Assembly (NCBI GenBank): GCA_964482205.1
Contig: CAYZWI010000001.1
Location: forward strand, 310,001 to 374,000
Reading direction: 5' to 3'
DNA: 64,000 nt
Source: JAZDGX01 sp964482205
Lineage (GTDB): Bacteria > Eisenbacteria > RBG-16-71-46 > CAIMUX01 > WJJG01
Positions 1-8,074 of this stretch are shown here, one piece after another. A program made the translations under genes and the position numbers. The first letter of the stretch is position 1. Each line of letters starts with the position of its first letter. The notes under the pieces are model-generated. The model worked only from the letters and a program-made list of their open reading frames with translations. It ran no database searches and was not told the origin of the DNA.

Positions 1-832
1 CGATCCGCTCGCAGAGGATCGGGTTTCGCTTGTGCGGCATCGCCGACGAGCCCTTCTGCCCCATGGCGAAGGGCTCGAAGGCCTCGCCCACTTCCGTGCG
101 CTGCAAGTGACGGATCTCGACCGCGAGCTTCTCCCCGCTCGCGCCGATCAGGGCCAGGGTCGCGACCAGATGCGCGTGCCGGTCGCGTTGCACGATCTGC
201 GTGGACGCGGGCGCGGGAAGAAGCCCCAGCCGGGCGCAGGCGCGCTCCTCCACCGCAGGCGGCAGATGTGCAAAGGTTCCGACCGCGCCCGAGAACTTGC
301 CGACACGCACATCTTCCAGCGCCGCGGCCAGCCGCCGGTGATGGCGCTCGAATTCCGCGAACCAGACGAGCGCTTTCAGTCCGAAGGTGATGGGCTCGGC
401 GTGCACGCCATGGGTGCGGCCGATCATGAGCGTGTCGCGGTGCTCGCTCGCGAGCGCGCGCAGCCGCCGCCCCACGCGCGCCAGCTGCGCGTCGATCAAC
501 GCGCCGGCGCGTCCGAGGGTCAAGGCGAGCGCGGTGTCGAGAAGATCCGAGGAGGTCATGCCCAGGTGCAGGTAACGCTTCTCTTCGCCGAGCGATTCGT
601 TCACATTCGTGAGGAACGCGATCACATCGTGATGCACGACCGCTTCGAGCTCGGCGATGCGCGCCGCATCGAAGCGGGCCCGCCGCGCGATCGCGTCCGC
701 CGTGCCCGCGGGCGCGAGCCCCTCCTCCTCCATCGCGTGCGCGGCCGCGATCTCGACTTCGAGCCAGGTGGCGAAGCGGCGCTCATCGCTCCAAAGCGCG
801 CCCATCTCGGGCAGCGTGTAGCGTTCGATCAC
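1..832 (-). CDS. purB: Adenylosuccinate lyase (partial, 3' end outside window)
   Basis: Catalyses two fumarate-releasing steps of purine synthesis: SAICAR to AICAR, and adenylosuccinate to AMP. The visible 277 residues carry the superfamily signature GSSAMPHKRNPI at the truncated end and the active-site histidine regions GMTSSDLLDTA and GRTHGVHAEP. The C-terminal part is cut off by the window edge. The start is taken as GTG at 832, because GAGGGAAGG lies just upstream and the protein then begins VIERYTLPEMGALWSDE, as in the family. It lies 94 bp downstream of the HtrA gene in the same direction. With purC and purH also in this window, three de novo purine genes are present but not contiguous. 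Confidence 0.95.
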   Translation of the reverse strand, partial: MIERYTLPEMGALWSDERRFATWLEVEIAAAHAMEEEGLAPAGTADAIARRARFDAARIAELEAVVHHDVIAFLTNVNESLGEEKRYLHLGMTSSDLLDTALALTLGRAGALIDAQLARVGRRLRALASEHRDTLMIGRTHGVHAEPITFGLKALVWFAEFERHHRRLAAALEDVRVGKFSGAVGTFAHLPPAVEERACARLGLLPAPASTQIVQRDRHAHLVATLALIGASGEKLAVEIRHLQRTEVGEAFEPFAMGQKGSSAMPHKRNPILCERI

Positions 833-926
833 GGCCTTCCCTCGCTTGCTTGCGGACCGCCGGCCTGAGACCAGCCGGCCCGCACGCCCCGGCCTCGTCC
901 CCTCGCGGTCCCCGGCCGGGCCCGCG

Positions 927-2192
927 TCACTGGGGACGGGCCTCCTCCAGCACGATCGCGACATCCCGCCGGTCGCCGTCGCGTTCCATCGTGAGCACGA
1001 TCCGGTCTCCGATGGTGGCGCCGAAGATCAGCCTCTGCGCATCGTTCGCGCGCGAGACGGGCTGCCCGTTCACCGCGCGGATGATGTCGCCCACGCGGAT
1101 GCCAACCCGGTCGGAGGGGCTGCCTTCCTCGATGCCCCACACCAGCAACCCGCGCCGGTCGCGAATGCGGAAGTAGTTCGCGACCATCTGCGTGATCTCC
1201 TGCACGCGAATGCCGATCCAGACCTGCCGCACGCGCCCGTGCTCGAGGATTTCGCGCACCACGCGGATGACCGTGTTCACCGGAATGGCGAAGCCGATGC
1301 CGAGGCTCCCTCCCGTCGTGCTCAGGATGAAGGTATTGATCCCGATCACCTCGCCGAGCGAATTCACCAGCGGGCCGCCGCTGTTGCCGGGATTGATCGC
1401 CGCGTCGGTCTGGATCATTTCCTTGTAGATGGCCCCGCCCTCATCGACGCGCACATCGCGGTTCGTGGCGCTGATCACGCCCACCGTGATCGTGGGCTTG
1501 TACGAGTTCAGCAGGAAGCCGAAGGGATTGCCGAGCGCGATGGCCCATTCCCCCACGAGGAGGTCGTCGGAATTGCCGACGGGAGCGACCGGCAGATTGT
1601 CGCCGTCGATGCGCAGCACGGCCAGATCGTAGGTGGGATCCGCGCTCACGACCGTGCCGTCGAAGGTGCGCCCGTCCGGCAGGCTCACCTTGATCTCCTT
1701 CGCGTCGCGCACGACATGCTCGTTGGTGACGACGATCCCGCGTTCGTCGATGATCACGCCCGAGCCGAGATTCGAGACCTCTTCGCCATAGATGCGCCCG
1801 GGGAAGAAGCGATTGAAGAACTGGTCGAAGGGATCCTGGCTGAGCGCGAAGGGACCTTGGCGGACATAGCGGATCTGGGTGACGCTGATCGAGACGACCG
1901 CCGGGCCGACGCGCTCGCCGGCGTCGACGATCGCATTGCGCCGCTGCATCAAGAGCTGATCGCCCGGCCGATCGGAAGAGCGGTACTCCTCCGGGCCGCC
2001 CAGGCCTTGCATCCGCTCGGCCGCACTCGCGGAATCTCCGAGACCGGCGCGGCTGCTTCCCGTCCCGGCGCCGTCGCCTCGTTGCGACAAATGCAGAGCC
2101 AGCGCGCCCATCGCAAAGGCGAGCAAGAAGAGCACGATCACCGTGAGCGGCGACGCGCCGCCCCTGATTCCACGCACTCCGCTGCGATTCAC
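927..2192 (-). CDS. HtrA/DegP-like membrane-anchored serine protease with PDZ domain
   Basis: Periplasmic S1C protease for protein quality control. From the GTG start there is a short cytoplasmic tail, one transmembrane anchor (about residues 15-35), a low-complexity linker, a trypsin-like domain and one C-terminal PDZ domain. The catalytic triad is visible as His in VVTNEHVV (about 159), Asp in TYDLAVLRI (about 189) and Ser in GNSGGPLVN (about 271). One PDZ domain makes it closer to DegS than to two-PDZ DegP. Start choice: GTG at 2192 has GGAGGA six bases upstream; an ATG at 2222 is in frame but has no good ribosome site. It lies 84 bp downstream of the transaldolase-like gene and is probably co-transcribed with it. 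Confidence 0.92.
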   Translation of the reverse strand: MNRSGVRGIRGGASPLTVIVLFLLAFAMGALALHLSQRGDGAGTGSSRAGLGDSASAAERMQGLGGPEEYRSSDRPGDQLLMQRRNAIVDAGERVGPAVVSISVTQIRYVRQGPFALSQDPFDQFFNRFFPGRIYGEEVSNLGSGVIIDERGIVVTNEHVVRDAKEIKVSLPDGRTFDGTVVSADPTYDLAVLRIDGDNLPVAPVGNSDDLLVGEWAIALGNPFGFLLNSYKPTITVGVISATNRDVRVDEGGAIYKEMIQTDAAINPGNSGGPLVNSLGEVIGINTFILSTTGGSLGIGFAIPVNTVIRVVREILEHGRVRQVWIGIRVQEITQMVANYFRIRDRRGLLVWGIEEGSPSDRVGIRVGDIIRAVNGQPVSRANDAQRLIFGATIGDRIVLTMERDGDRRDVAIVLEEARPQ

Positions 2193-2276
2193 TCCCATTC
2201 CTCCATGCCCGCGCGCTCTCACGCGCGCGGCGGCATGCCTTCCTGTCCACCCGGGCGCGGGCGTTGCCGCTCCCGG

Positions 2277-2924
2277 CTAGCCCTTGCGCACTCCGCGCCA
2301 CGCATCGAGGAACTTCGCCTTGCCGACATCGGTCAGGGGATGCTCGAACATCGCCTTCAGGACCGCGGTCGGCACCGTCGCGATGTCCGCTCCGATCAAC
2401 CCCGCCTGCACCACATGCAGGGGGTGGCGCACGCTCGCCACGATCACTTCCGTCTCGAAATCGTAGTTTGCGTAGATCTCCAGGATGTCCTGCACCACAT
2501 CCATGCCCGTCTGGCCGGCATCATCCAAGCGCCCGATGAAGGGGCTGACGAAGCTGGCGCCCGCCTTCGCGGCCAAAAGTGCCTGATTGGCGCTGAACAC
2601 CAGGGTCATGTTCGTCTCGATGCCTTCGGAATCGAGCGCGTGAACGGCCTTCACGCCCTCGCGTCCCATCGGAATCTTCACGACGATGTTCTCGGCGATG
2701 GAAGCGAGATCGCGCCCTTCGCGCACCATCCCGGCCGCCTCTTCGGCGACCACCTCGGCGCTGATCGGGCCGGGGACCAGATGGGCGATTTCCTCGAGCA
2801 GCTCCCGATAGGGAACGCCGGCCGTCTTCAGGAGGGACGGATTCGTCGTCACTCCGTCGACGATGCCCAGGGAAACCATTTCCTGAATCTCGCTCATGAC
2901 GGCCGTATCGAGGAAGATCTTCAT
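2277..2924 (-). CDS. Transaldolase / fructose-6-phosphate aldolase family (TalC/MipB type)
   Basis: A small class I aldolase of 215 residues, the usual length of the short transaldolase subfamily. It begins MKIFLDTA, carries the TTNPSL loop early on, and has the Schiff-base lysine in NIVVKIPM (about residue 86). It moves or splits three-carbon units between sugar phosphates in the cytoplasm. Whether this copy acts as transaldolase or as fructose-6-phosphate aldolase cannot be told from the motifs seen. ATG at 2924 is preceded by GAGAGGTGG. A promoter with -35 TTGCCT and -10 TATAGT lies just upstream inside the end of truA, so it probably heads its own unit with htrA and perhaps purB. Confidence 0.92.
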   Translation of the reverse strand: MKIFLDTAVMSEIQEMVSLGIVDGVTTNPSLLKTAGVPYRELLEEIAHLVPGPISAEVVAEEAAGMVREGRDLASIAENIVVKIPMGREGVKAVHALDSEGIETNMTLVFSANQALLAAKAGASFVSPFIGRLDDAGQTGMDVVQDILEIYANYDFETEVIVASVRHPLHVVQAGLIGADIATVPTAVLKAMFEHPLTDVGKAKFLDAWRGVRKG

Positions 2925-2978
2925 GCGCCACCTCTCTCCGATCCTCTTGCGGTAAAAGAAGTTCCCAAAAACGCGCGC

Positions 2979-3007
2979 ACTATAGCACAGCCTTGGGGGG
3001 CAGGCAA
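2979..3007 (-). promoter_or_regulatory. Promoter of the transaldolase-like gene
   Basis: Minus-strand -35 TTGCCT (3007-3002), a 17-bp spacer and -10 TATAGT (2984-2979), preceded by TGC (extended -10). The -10 box contains the TAG stop codon of truA. The expected start point lies about 45 bp before the ATG at 2924. Confidence 0.6.
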
Positions 3008-3795
3008 TCGAACCCGCCGGCGGCCCCTTCGCGCCCCCTCCGCAGGGCCTCGAAATCGGGTTTCCCCGCCGGATAATCGACTGTGAGGAGATGCAGGCCC
3101 CGCGCGGGAGCGACGGCCCGGCCGCGATAGGCGGGCGCTGTGAGCCTCGTTTCAATGTCGGTCGAGTCGGTCACTCCCTGGCCTGCCTGCAAACAGGCGG
3201 CGACCACGCAGCGGACCATCTTGTACAAGAAGCGCACCGCGCCGATGCGGAACATCGCCCCGCGGCCCCACGGTTCCCAGCGGGCGTAGAAGACTTGGGC
3301 CCGCACTCCCGGCTCGTCGTCGCTCGCGCACGAGAATTCGGAGAAGTCGTGATCCCCCGCGAAGTGCGCCGCCGCGGCGTTCATGCGCTCGAGGTCGGGC
3401 CATCGGCGCGGGCGATAGGCGCGCTCGTTCCAGAGCGAGGAGGGCTGCGCGAGTAGGAGGTAGAGATAGTGCCGCCCGCAGGCCCACATGCGCGCGTCGA
3501 ATTGCTCGTCCGCTTCGCGCGCGTCGCGCACGGCGAGATCGGCCCTGGTGAGTGCGTTCACTCCGCGCTCGATCCGTTCCAGGGAAAGGTCGCTCTCGGT
3601 TCGAAAGTTGGCCACCTGCCCGAGCGCGTGAACGCCCGCGTCGGTGCGGCCCGCTCCGCGCACGGCGATGGGTTCGCGGAGAACGACCGACAACGCCGCC
3701 TCCAGGTCTCCCTGCACCGTGCGGACGCGGGACTGTCGCTGCCAACCGTGAAAAGCCGTGCCGTTGTACTCGACGGTCAGGCGGATGTTCCGCAT
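2980..3795 (-). CDS. truA: tRNA pseudouridine synthase A
   Basis: Isomerises uridines 38-40 in the anticodon arm of tRNAs. The 271-residue protein has the catalytic-aspartate motif GRTDAGVHALGQ (about residues 48-59), an N-terminal RLTVEYNGTAFHGWQRQ segment and the family's late FLYKMVR motif. The ATG at 3795 follows GGGAGG; a much longer in-frame reading upstream is only high-GC antisense read-through and is ignored. The gene overlaps the end of the upstream methyltransferase by 19 bp, consistent with coupling in an lnt-rlmI-methyltransferase-truA operon. The stop codon lies inside the next gene's -10 box. Confidence 0.95.
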   Translation of the reverse strand: MRNIRLTVEYNGTAFHGWQRQSRVRTVQGDLEAALSVVLREPIAVRGAGRTDAGVHALGQVANFRTESDLSLERIERGVNALTRADLAVRDAREADEQFDARMWACGRHYLYLLLAQPSSLWNERAYRPRRWPDLERMNAAAAHFAGDHDFSEFSCASDDEPGVRAQVFYARWEPWGRGAMFRIGAVRFLYKMVRCVVAACLQAGQGVTDSTDIETRLTAPAYRGRAVAPARGLHLLTVDYPAGKPDFEALRRGREGAAGGFDCLPPKAVL

Positions 3796-4535
3796 GCGGG
3801 CCTCCCAAGCGGGGCGCGCCGCGGCGGGCGCAGGCGAAGCGCGCTCGTTTGCGGCGGGCGCGCGTGAGGCGCGCGCATCGCGGGCGGGCAGGCTCGCGGC
3901 GCACAGACGGCGAGCATCAGGAAGTAGCGGCCTCCCCTTCTCCAGGGTTCGATCCCTTCCCCTTTCTGCCCGTAGATGCGGGCGTCGAACCAGGGCGCGA
4001 GCAGCCCTTCGAGCTCTTCGCGACGAAGCTGGAAATGATGGCCCTCTTGCGATGAGGGCACCTCCCGGCCGCGGCCGAGTGGCGTGGAGAGGAGCAGACG
4101 GCCCCCCGGCGCGAGCAGGAGCGCGAGCGTTTCGAGGATCGCTTCGGGATGATCGCTGTGTTCGAGAACTTCGAAGCAGACGATTCCGTCGTGGGGACCG
4201 AGCGCGCGCGCGGCGCTGTGCGCGAGATCGATGCGCCGATAGCGAAGGTTCGGCGCCGCGTAGAAGCGGGAGGCGTGGCGAATGGCGCGCGGGTCGGAGT
4301 CGATGCCGAGAACTTCCCGCACCGCGGGCGCATGCGCGAGCAGATGGCTTCCGTATCCGGTGCCGCAACCCGCATCCAGCACGCGGCCGCTCACCAGATC
4401 GGCGGCGAATCGATAGCGCGCGAGATGCTCGCGCAGCTGCCCGTGTCGCAACGGGTGTCGCATCGGCTCCATTCGTTCCCGGTACCAACGGTCCATGTGC
4501 GACTGCCTCGCCCACCAAAGCCGGGCGGCATTCAT
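3777..4535 (-). CDS. Class I SAM-dependent methyltransferase
   Basis: A 252-residue Rossmann-fold methyltransferase. The SAM-binding glycine loop LDAGCGTGYG lies near residue 54, an acidic strand GIDSD about 23 residues later, and CFEVLEH is the post-III segment typical of the Methyltransf_11/UbiE-like group. Nothing seen fixes the substrate; small molecules, lipids or RNA are all possible. The last 45 residues are a Pro/Arg/Ala-rich tail unlike the globular domain and partly overlap the truA start. It sits 54 bp behind the rRNA methyltransferase gene in the same direction. Confidence 0.8.
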   Translation of the reverse strand: MNAARLWWARQSHMDRWYRERMEPMRHPLRHGQLREHLARYRFAADLVSGRVLDAGCGTGYGSHLLAHAPAVREVLGIDSDPRAIRHASRFYAAPNLRYRRIDLAHSAARALGPHDGIVCFEVLEHSDHPEAILETLALLLAPGGRLLLSTPLGRGREVPSSQEGHHFQLRREELEGLLAPWFDARIYGQKGEGIEPWRRGGRYFLMLAVCAPRACPPAMRAPHARPPQTSALRLRPPRRAPLGRPACGTSA

Positions 4536-4589
4536 CCGACGCCGCCCATCCGGCCCCGCTCGCGCGCCCCTTGCGCCGAGCCACGCTCC

Positions 4590-5876
4590 TCACGCCATGG
4601 CGCGCAGGAGAAGGCCCTTCAAGTACTCGCCCTGCGGATGATCGAGATGCACGGGGTGATCGGGCCCCGCGCCCCAGCGGGCGATCCACTGCGCGGGAAC
4701 GCGCGCATCCAACGAAGCGCCGAAGACGATCTTCTGGAAGAGCTCCGGCTCGATGTGCTGCGAGCAGGAGAAGGTCGCGAGCAAGCCGCCGGGAGCGAGG
4801 CAGCGCAGCGCGTGCAGATTGAGGTCCTTGTATGCCCGCGCCGCCCGCTCCACCTGACCGCGCTCCTTGGCGAACGGCGGCGGATCGAGCACGATGAGAT
4901 CGTAGCGCTCGCCGGCCTGGCGGAGCACGCGCTGGGCGTCTTCCTTGACGATCCGCAGCCGCTCGTCCTCGAATCCGTTCAGCGCCCAGTTCTCGCGCGC
5001 GAGCTCGTTCGCCGAGACGGAAGTCTCCACGGCGACCACGCTCGCGGCGCCGCCGGCGGCCGCGTACACGCCGAAGGCGTTCGTGTAGGCGAACGCGTTC
5101 AGCATCCGCCTTCCGCGCGAAAGCGCGCCGATGATGCGCCGGTTCTCGCGCTGGTCCAGGTAGAAGCCGGTCTTCTGGCCCGCGAGCAGGTCGGCCGCGA
5201 AGCGCAGCCCGTGCTCGCGAATGACGAGGCGCGCCGGGGGCGCTTCCCCCCACAGCACCGCGTCGCCCGAACCGGCCCCGTGCGCGCGCCCTTGCGCGTC
5301 CCCGCGCGAGACGATCCCGCTCGGCGACTCCGCCTCCACCAGCGCGGGAAGCCACAGGCGGGCCAGGCGCACCATTCCCGCGCTCAACGCCTGCACCACG
5401 AGAAACTGCGCGTAGCGGTCCACGATCAGACCGGGCAATCCGTCGCCCTCCGCGTTCACGAGACGATAGGCGTCGGTCTCGGGCGGCACGACCGCCGCGC
5501 GCAGCGCTTTCGCCTGCGCCACGCGCGCGCGCATCCAATCTCCGTCGATCGGCCCGCGCTCGAAACGCAGCGCTCTCGCGACGAGGGTCGCGTCGGGCTG
5601 GATGATCGCGGTCGCGAGCCATTCTCCACGGGCGGAGACGACTTCGCCCAATCCTCCGGGCGCGCTGTCGGGCAGCGCCTCGATCCGCTCGACCGCGCCC
5701 GAATAGACCCACGGATGGCGGCGCTCGAGAGAACGCTCGCGTCCCTCTTTCAGCCACACGCGATAGACGATGGGCTCGGGCGCGTTCGGGTCGCCGCTCG
5801 CGAAGCGCGACGGCGTCGTGTCGTCCGGTCCTTGGCCGCGGGTCGCGCGCGTCTCCGCGCGTTCGGTGTCGCTCAT
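4590..5876 (-). CDS. RlmI-like class I rRNA (cytosine-C5) methyltransferase
   Basis: Matches the RlmI/YccW architecture: an N-terminal PUA-like RNA-binding region (about residues 35-115, with RRHPWVYSGAVE), a linker ending GQKTGFYLDQR, and a C-terminal methyltransferase domain with DPPPFAK and the catalytic-cysteine motif FSCS. By family it would make m5C at the position equivalent to E. coli 23S C1962. The insertion AQGRAHGAGSGDA, rich in Ala and Gly, is not typical. The ATG overlaps the lnt stop as ATGA, so translation is likely coupled. Confidence 0.85.
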   Translation of the reverse strand: MSDTERAETRATRGQGPDDTTPSRFASGDPNAPEPIVYRVWLKEGRERSLERRHPWVYSGAVERIEALPDSAPGGLGEVVSARGEWLATAIIQPDATLVARALRFERGPIDGDWMRARVAQAKALRAAVVPPETDAYRLVNAEGDGLPGLIVDRYAQFLVVQALSAGMVRLARLWLPALVEAESPSGIVSRGDAQGRAHGAGSGDAVLWGEAPPARLVIREHGLRFAADLLAGQKTGFYLDQRENRRIIGALSRGRRMLNAFAYTNAFGVYAAAGGAASVVAVETSVSANELARENWALNGFEDERLRIVKEDAQRVLRQAGERYDLIVLDPPPFAKERGQVERAARAYKDLNLHALRCLAPGGLLATFSCSQHIEPELFQKIVFGASLDARVPAQWIARWGAGPDHPVHLDHPQGEYLKGLLLRAMA

Positions 5877-7711
5877 CGAGGTCTCCGTTGCGCGCCTTCG
5901 CGATCGGGTTCGTGGCGCAATTTCCGCCCGCCGGCCGTCCAGGCAGGGTCGTGCGACGAAGCATCCGCCGCGGACACGACGGCGCGCCGCTCGCTATAGC
6001 GAGCGCGCATCCCGAGCCCCGCCGCGCAGGCGGCCAGGATCCAGGCGAGCCATGGCCACGCGATCCACAGCGGATGCGATGCGGCGAAGCTTCCCGATCC
6101 GCAGACGACGCGCGCGACGAAGGCGGCCCGGGTGAACATGCCACGCTCTTCCCGCACCCGGCCCCACGGGTCGACGACGAAGCTCACGCCGGTGTTCGCG
6201 CAGCGCACCAGGGGGACGCGGTTTTCCACGGCGCGCAAGATCGCCATGTCGGCGTGCTGAATCGGCCCCGCCGTGCGGCCGAACCAGAAGTCGTTCGTGA
6301 TGTTCACCAGCAGCGTGGCCCCGCGCCGCACCATCTCCGCCGACAATTCAGGAAAGACCGATTCGAAACAGATCAGGCACCCGGCGCGGGCGCCGCCGAC
6401 GGTGAACAGCACCGGCTCCTTGCCGGCGGAGAAGTCCGACTGCCCGAAATCGATCCCGTTCAGCCAGGGGGCGATTTCCTGCAAGGGCATGCGCTCGCTG
6501 AACGGCACCAGGCGCATCTTCCGGTAGGGCGGCGAAACGCGTCCGCCCGGTTCCATCAAGACGGCGGAGTTGAAGAAGGCGTATTTCTTGCCCGGGCGAT
6601 CGCGATACCACTCGAGTTCCTGCGTGCCGACCAGCGTCGGGCGCGCGATCGAATCGACGAAGGCCTGCACCCTCGAGAGCAGCAAGGGATCGCGCTGCAC
6701 CACGATCGGAAAGACCGTCTCCGGCCAGACGAAGAGATCGAATCCTCCGGTTGCCTGAGCTTGCGCCGCCGATTCGTAGGCGTGGTCCATCACGGCGTCG
6801 ATCACTTCCTGCCGGTGCTCGGGCTTCCATTTGATCTCGCGGCGGATGTCGGGTTGCGCGACGAGCACGCGCAGGGCCTGACGCCCTTCCTCGATGCGGC
6901 CGTCGGGATGGCGCGCGAGAGTCGCGTGCCCGCTCCACCAACCGATCGCCAGCAGGCCGAAGGCCGCGGGCAGCGCGATTCTCCGGCCCGCCAGGAAGGC
7001 CGCGAAGAGCGCATTCAACCCGAGCATGAGAAGCACGAGCCCCCAGAACCCGGTGACCGACGCCGTCTGAAGCAGCGGCGTCACGCGGGCGAGCGCATAG
7101 GCGGGCGCGCCCCAGGGAAATGCGAGCGGGCCCTGGCCGCGCAGCCACTCGAAGAACAGGGTGACCGGCGGGGCGAGGAGCAGGAGCGGCGCGCCGGTGA
7201 TTCGCGAGAGCCAGCGCAGCGAAAGCGTCGCCGCCCCGAAGAAGAGCCCCAGGTAGAGGCCGATCAGGGCCAGAGCCGGAATCATGAGCCCGGGAATCGT
7301 GACCTCTTCGTTCGAGAGGCCCAGGATCCAGTAGAGCATCGCGACGAAGGCGACGAATCCCATCGCCCAGCCTCGAAGGAAGGCCACCCGCCAGGAGAAA
7401 CGGCCCGCGGCGGCCTCCCCTTCCGGGCCGCTTGCCCGGTGCCCGCGCCCTTCGCGTGAGAGCTTCCCCTTCCGCTCGGCACCGGAGGCGCCCGCCTCCC
7501 GCGGCGCCGGCTTTCGCCACGGCCCCCCGCCCAGCGAGGAATCCGAGCGAAGGGCAAGCCAGAGGGGCACCCAGGCCACGAACGCGAGCGGCCAAAGGCG
7601 CAGGGGGGGAAAGGCGAGCGCCAGGAGAAGCCCCCCGGCGGCGGGAAGCCTCACGATGCGGAACAGGGCCGCCCAGTCTGGTCGCCTCGATTGCCGCATT
7701 GACGAAGACAT
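5873..7711 (-). CDS. lnt: Apolipoprotein N-acyltransferase
   Basis: Transfers the third acyl chain to the N-terminal cysteine of lipoproteins at the periplasmic face of the inner membrane. The 612-residue protein has several N-terminal membrane helices, a nitrilase-like domain with catalytic Glu in WPETVFP, Lys in RKMRLVPFSERMPL and Cys in CLICFESVFPE, and a last membrane helix. An unusual hydrophilic, low-complexity stretch of about 50 residues (about 55-105) interrupts the early helices. ATG at 7711 follows AGAGGA. First gene of an apparent lnt-rlmI-methyltransferase-truA operon, divergent from rpsT. The three lipoprotein-like products in this window would be substrates. Confidence 0.93.
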   Translation of the reverse strand: MSSSMRQSRRPDWAALFRIVRLPAAGGLLLALAFPPLRLWPLAFVAWVPLWLALRSDSSLGGGPWRKPAPREAGASGAERKGKLSREGRGHRASGPEGEAAAGRFSWRVAFLRGWAMGFVAFVAMLYWILGLSNEEVTIPGLMIPALALIGLYLGLFFGAATLSLRWLSRITGAPLLLLAPPVTLFFEWLRGQGPLAFPWGAPAYALARVTPLLQTASVTGFWGLVLLMLGLNALFAAFLAGRRIALPAAFGLLAIGWWSGHATLARHPDGRIEEGRQALRVLVAQPDIRREIKWKPEHRQEVIDAVMDHAYESAAQAQATGGFDLFVWPETVFPIVVQRDPLLLSRVQAFVDSIARPTLVGTQELEWYRDRPGKKYAFFNSAVLMEPGGRVSPPYRKMRLVPFSERMPLQEIAPWLNGIDFGQSDFSAGKEPVLFTVGGARAGCLICFESVFPELSAEMVRRGATLLVNITNDFWFGRTAGPIQHADMAILRAVENRVPLVRCANTGVSFVVDPWGRVREERGMFTRAAFVARVVCGSGSFAASHPLWIAWPWLAWILAACAAGLGMRARYSERRAVVSAADASSHDPAWTAGGRKLRHEPDREGAQRRPR

Positions 7712-7728
7712 GGATCCTCTGCTATCGT
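7699..7728 (+). promoter_or_regulatory. Promoter of rpsT
   Basis: Plus-strand -35 TTGACG (7699-7704), an 18-bp spacer and -10 TATCGT (7723-7728), preceded by TGC. The start point would be about 75 bp before the rpsT ATG. The spacer covers the lnt start codon (7709-7711) and its ribosome site, so rpsT transcription begins inside the 5' end of the divergent lnt. Confidence 0.6.
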
Positions 7729-7810
7729 ACCGTGTTTTCGATGAACCTGCGCCGCCGCGCGCTCGGGGACCCGCTCCGAGCCGTGGAGATCGGAAAGGAG
7801 CCGAGAGAGA

Positions 7811-8074
7811 ATGCCACAGCACAAGTCCGCGGAGAAAAGAATTCGCACCAGCGAGCGCCAGCGGGACCGCAACCGGAGCATCCGGACCCGCGTGCGCGGA
7901 GCGGTCCGCAAGTTCGAGGAAGGCGCGCCCGAGAGTCAGGCCGATCTTCTTCGCCAGGCCGCATCGGAACTCGACAAGGCGGTCCGCAAGGGCGTGATCA
8001 AGGAAGAGACCGCGAACCGCAAGAAGTCGCGCCTCGCGAAGCAGCTCAACAAGGCGGCGAAGCCGAAGGAATGA
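7811..8074 (+). CDS. rpsT: 30S ribosomal protein S20
   Basis: An 87-residue, Lys/Arg-rich helical protein that binds 16S rRNA in the small subunit. It begins MPQHKSAEKRIRTSERQR and ends in the usual alternation of basic residues (NRKKSRLAKQLNKAAK). AAGGAG lies ahead of the ATG. It is the only protein gene supported on the plus strand. Its last 29 bp overlap the end of the convergent dapF. Confidence 0.97.
   Translation: MPQHKSAEKRIRTSERQRDRNRSIRTRVRGAVRKFEEGAPESQADLLRQAASELDKAVRKGVIKEETANRKKSRLAKQLNKAAKPKE

Noticed and set aside
846..3086. A 746-codon open frame on the plus strand
   Set aside because: It is antisense to the HtrA, transaldolase and truA genes and lacks any protein-family motif.
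2980..6144. A 1054-codon reading that ends as TruA
   Set aside because: Upstream of 3795 it passes out of frame through the methyltransferase and rlmI genes. TruA proper begins at the ATG with its own ribosome site.
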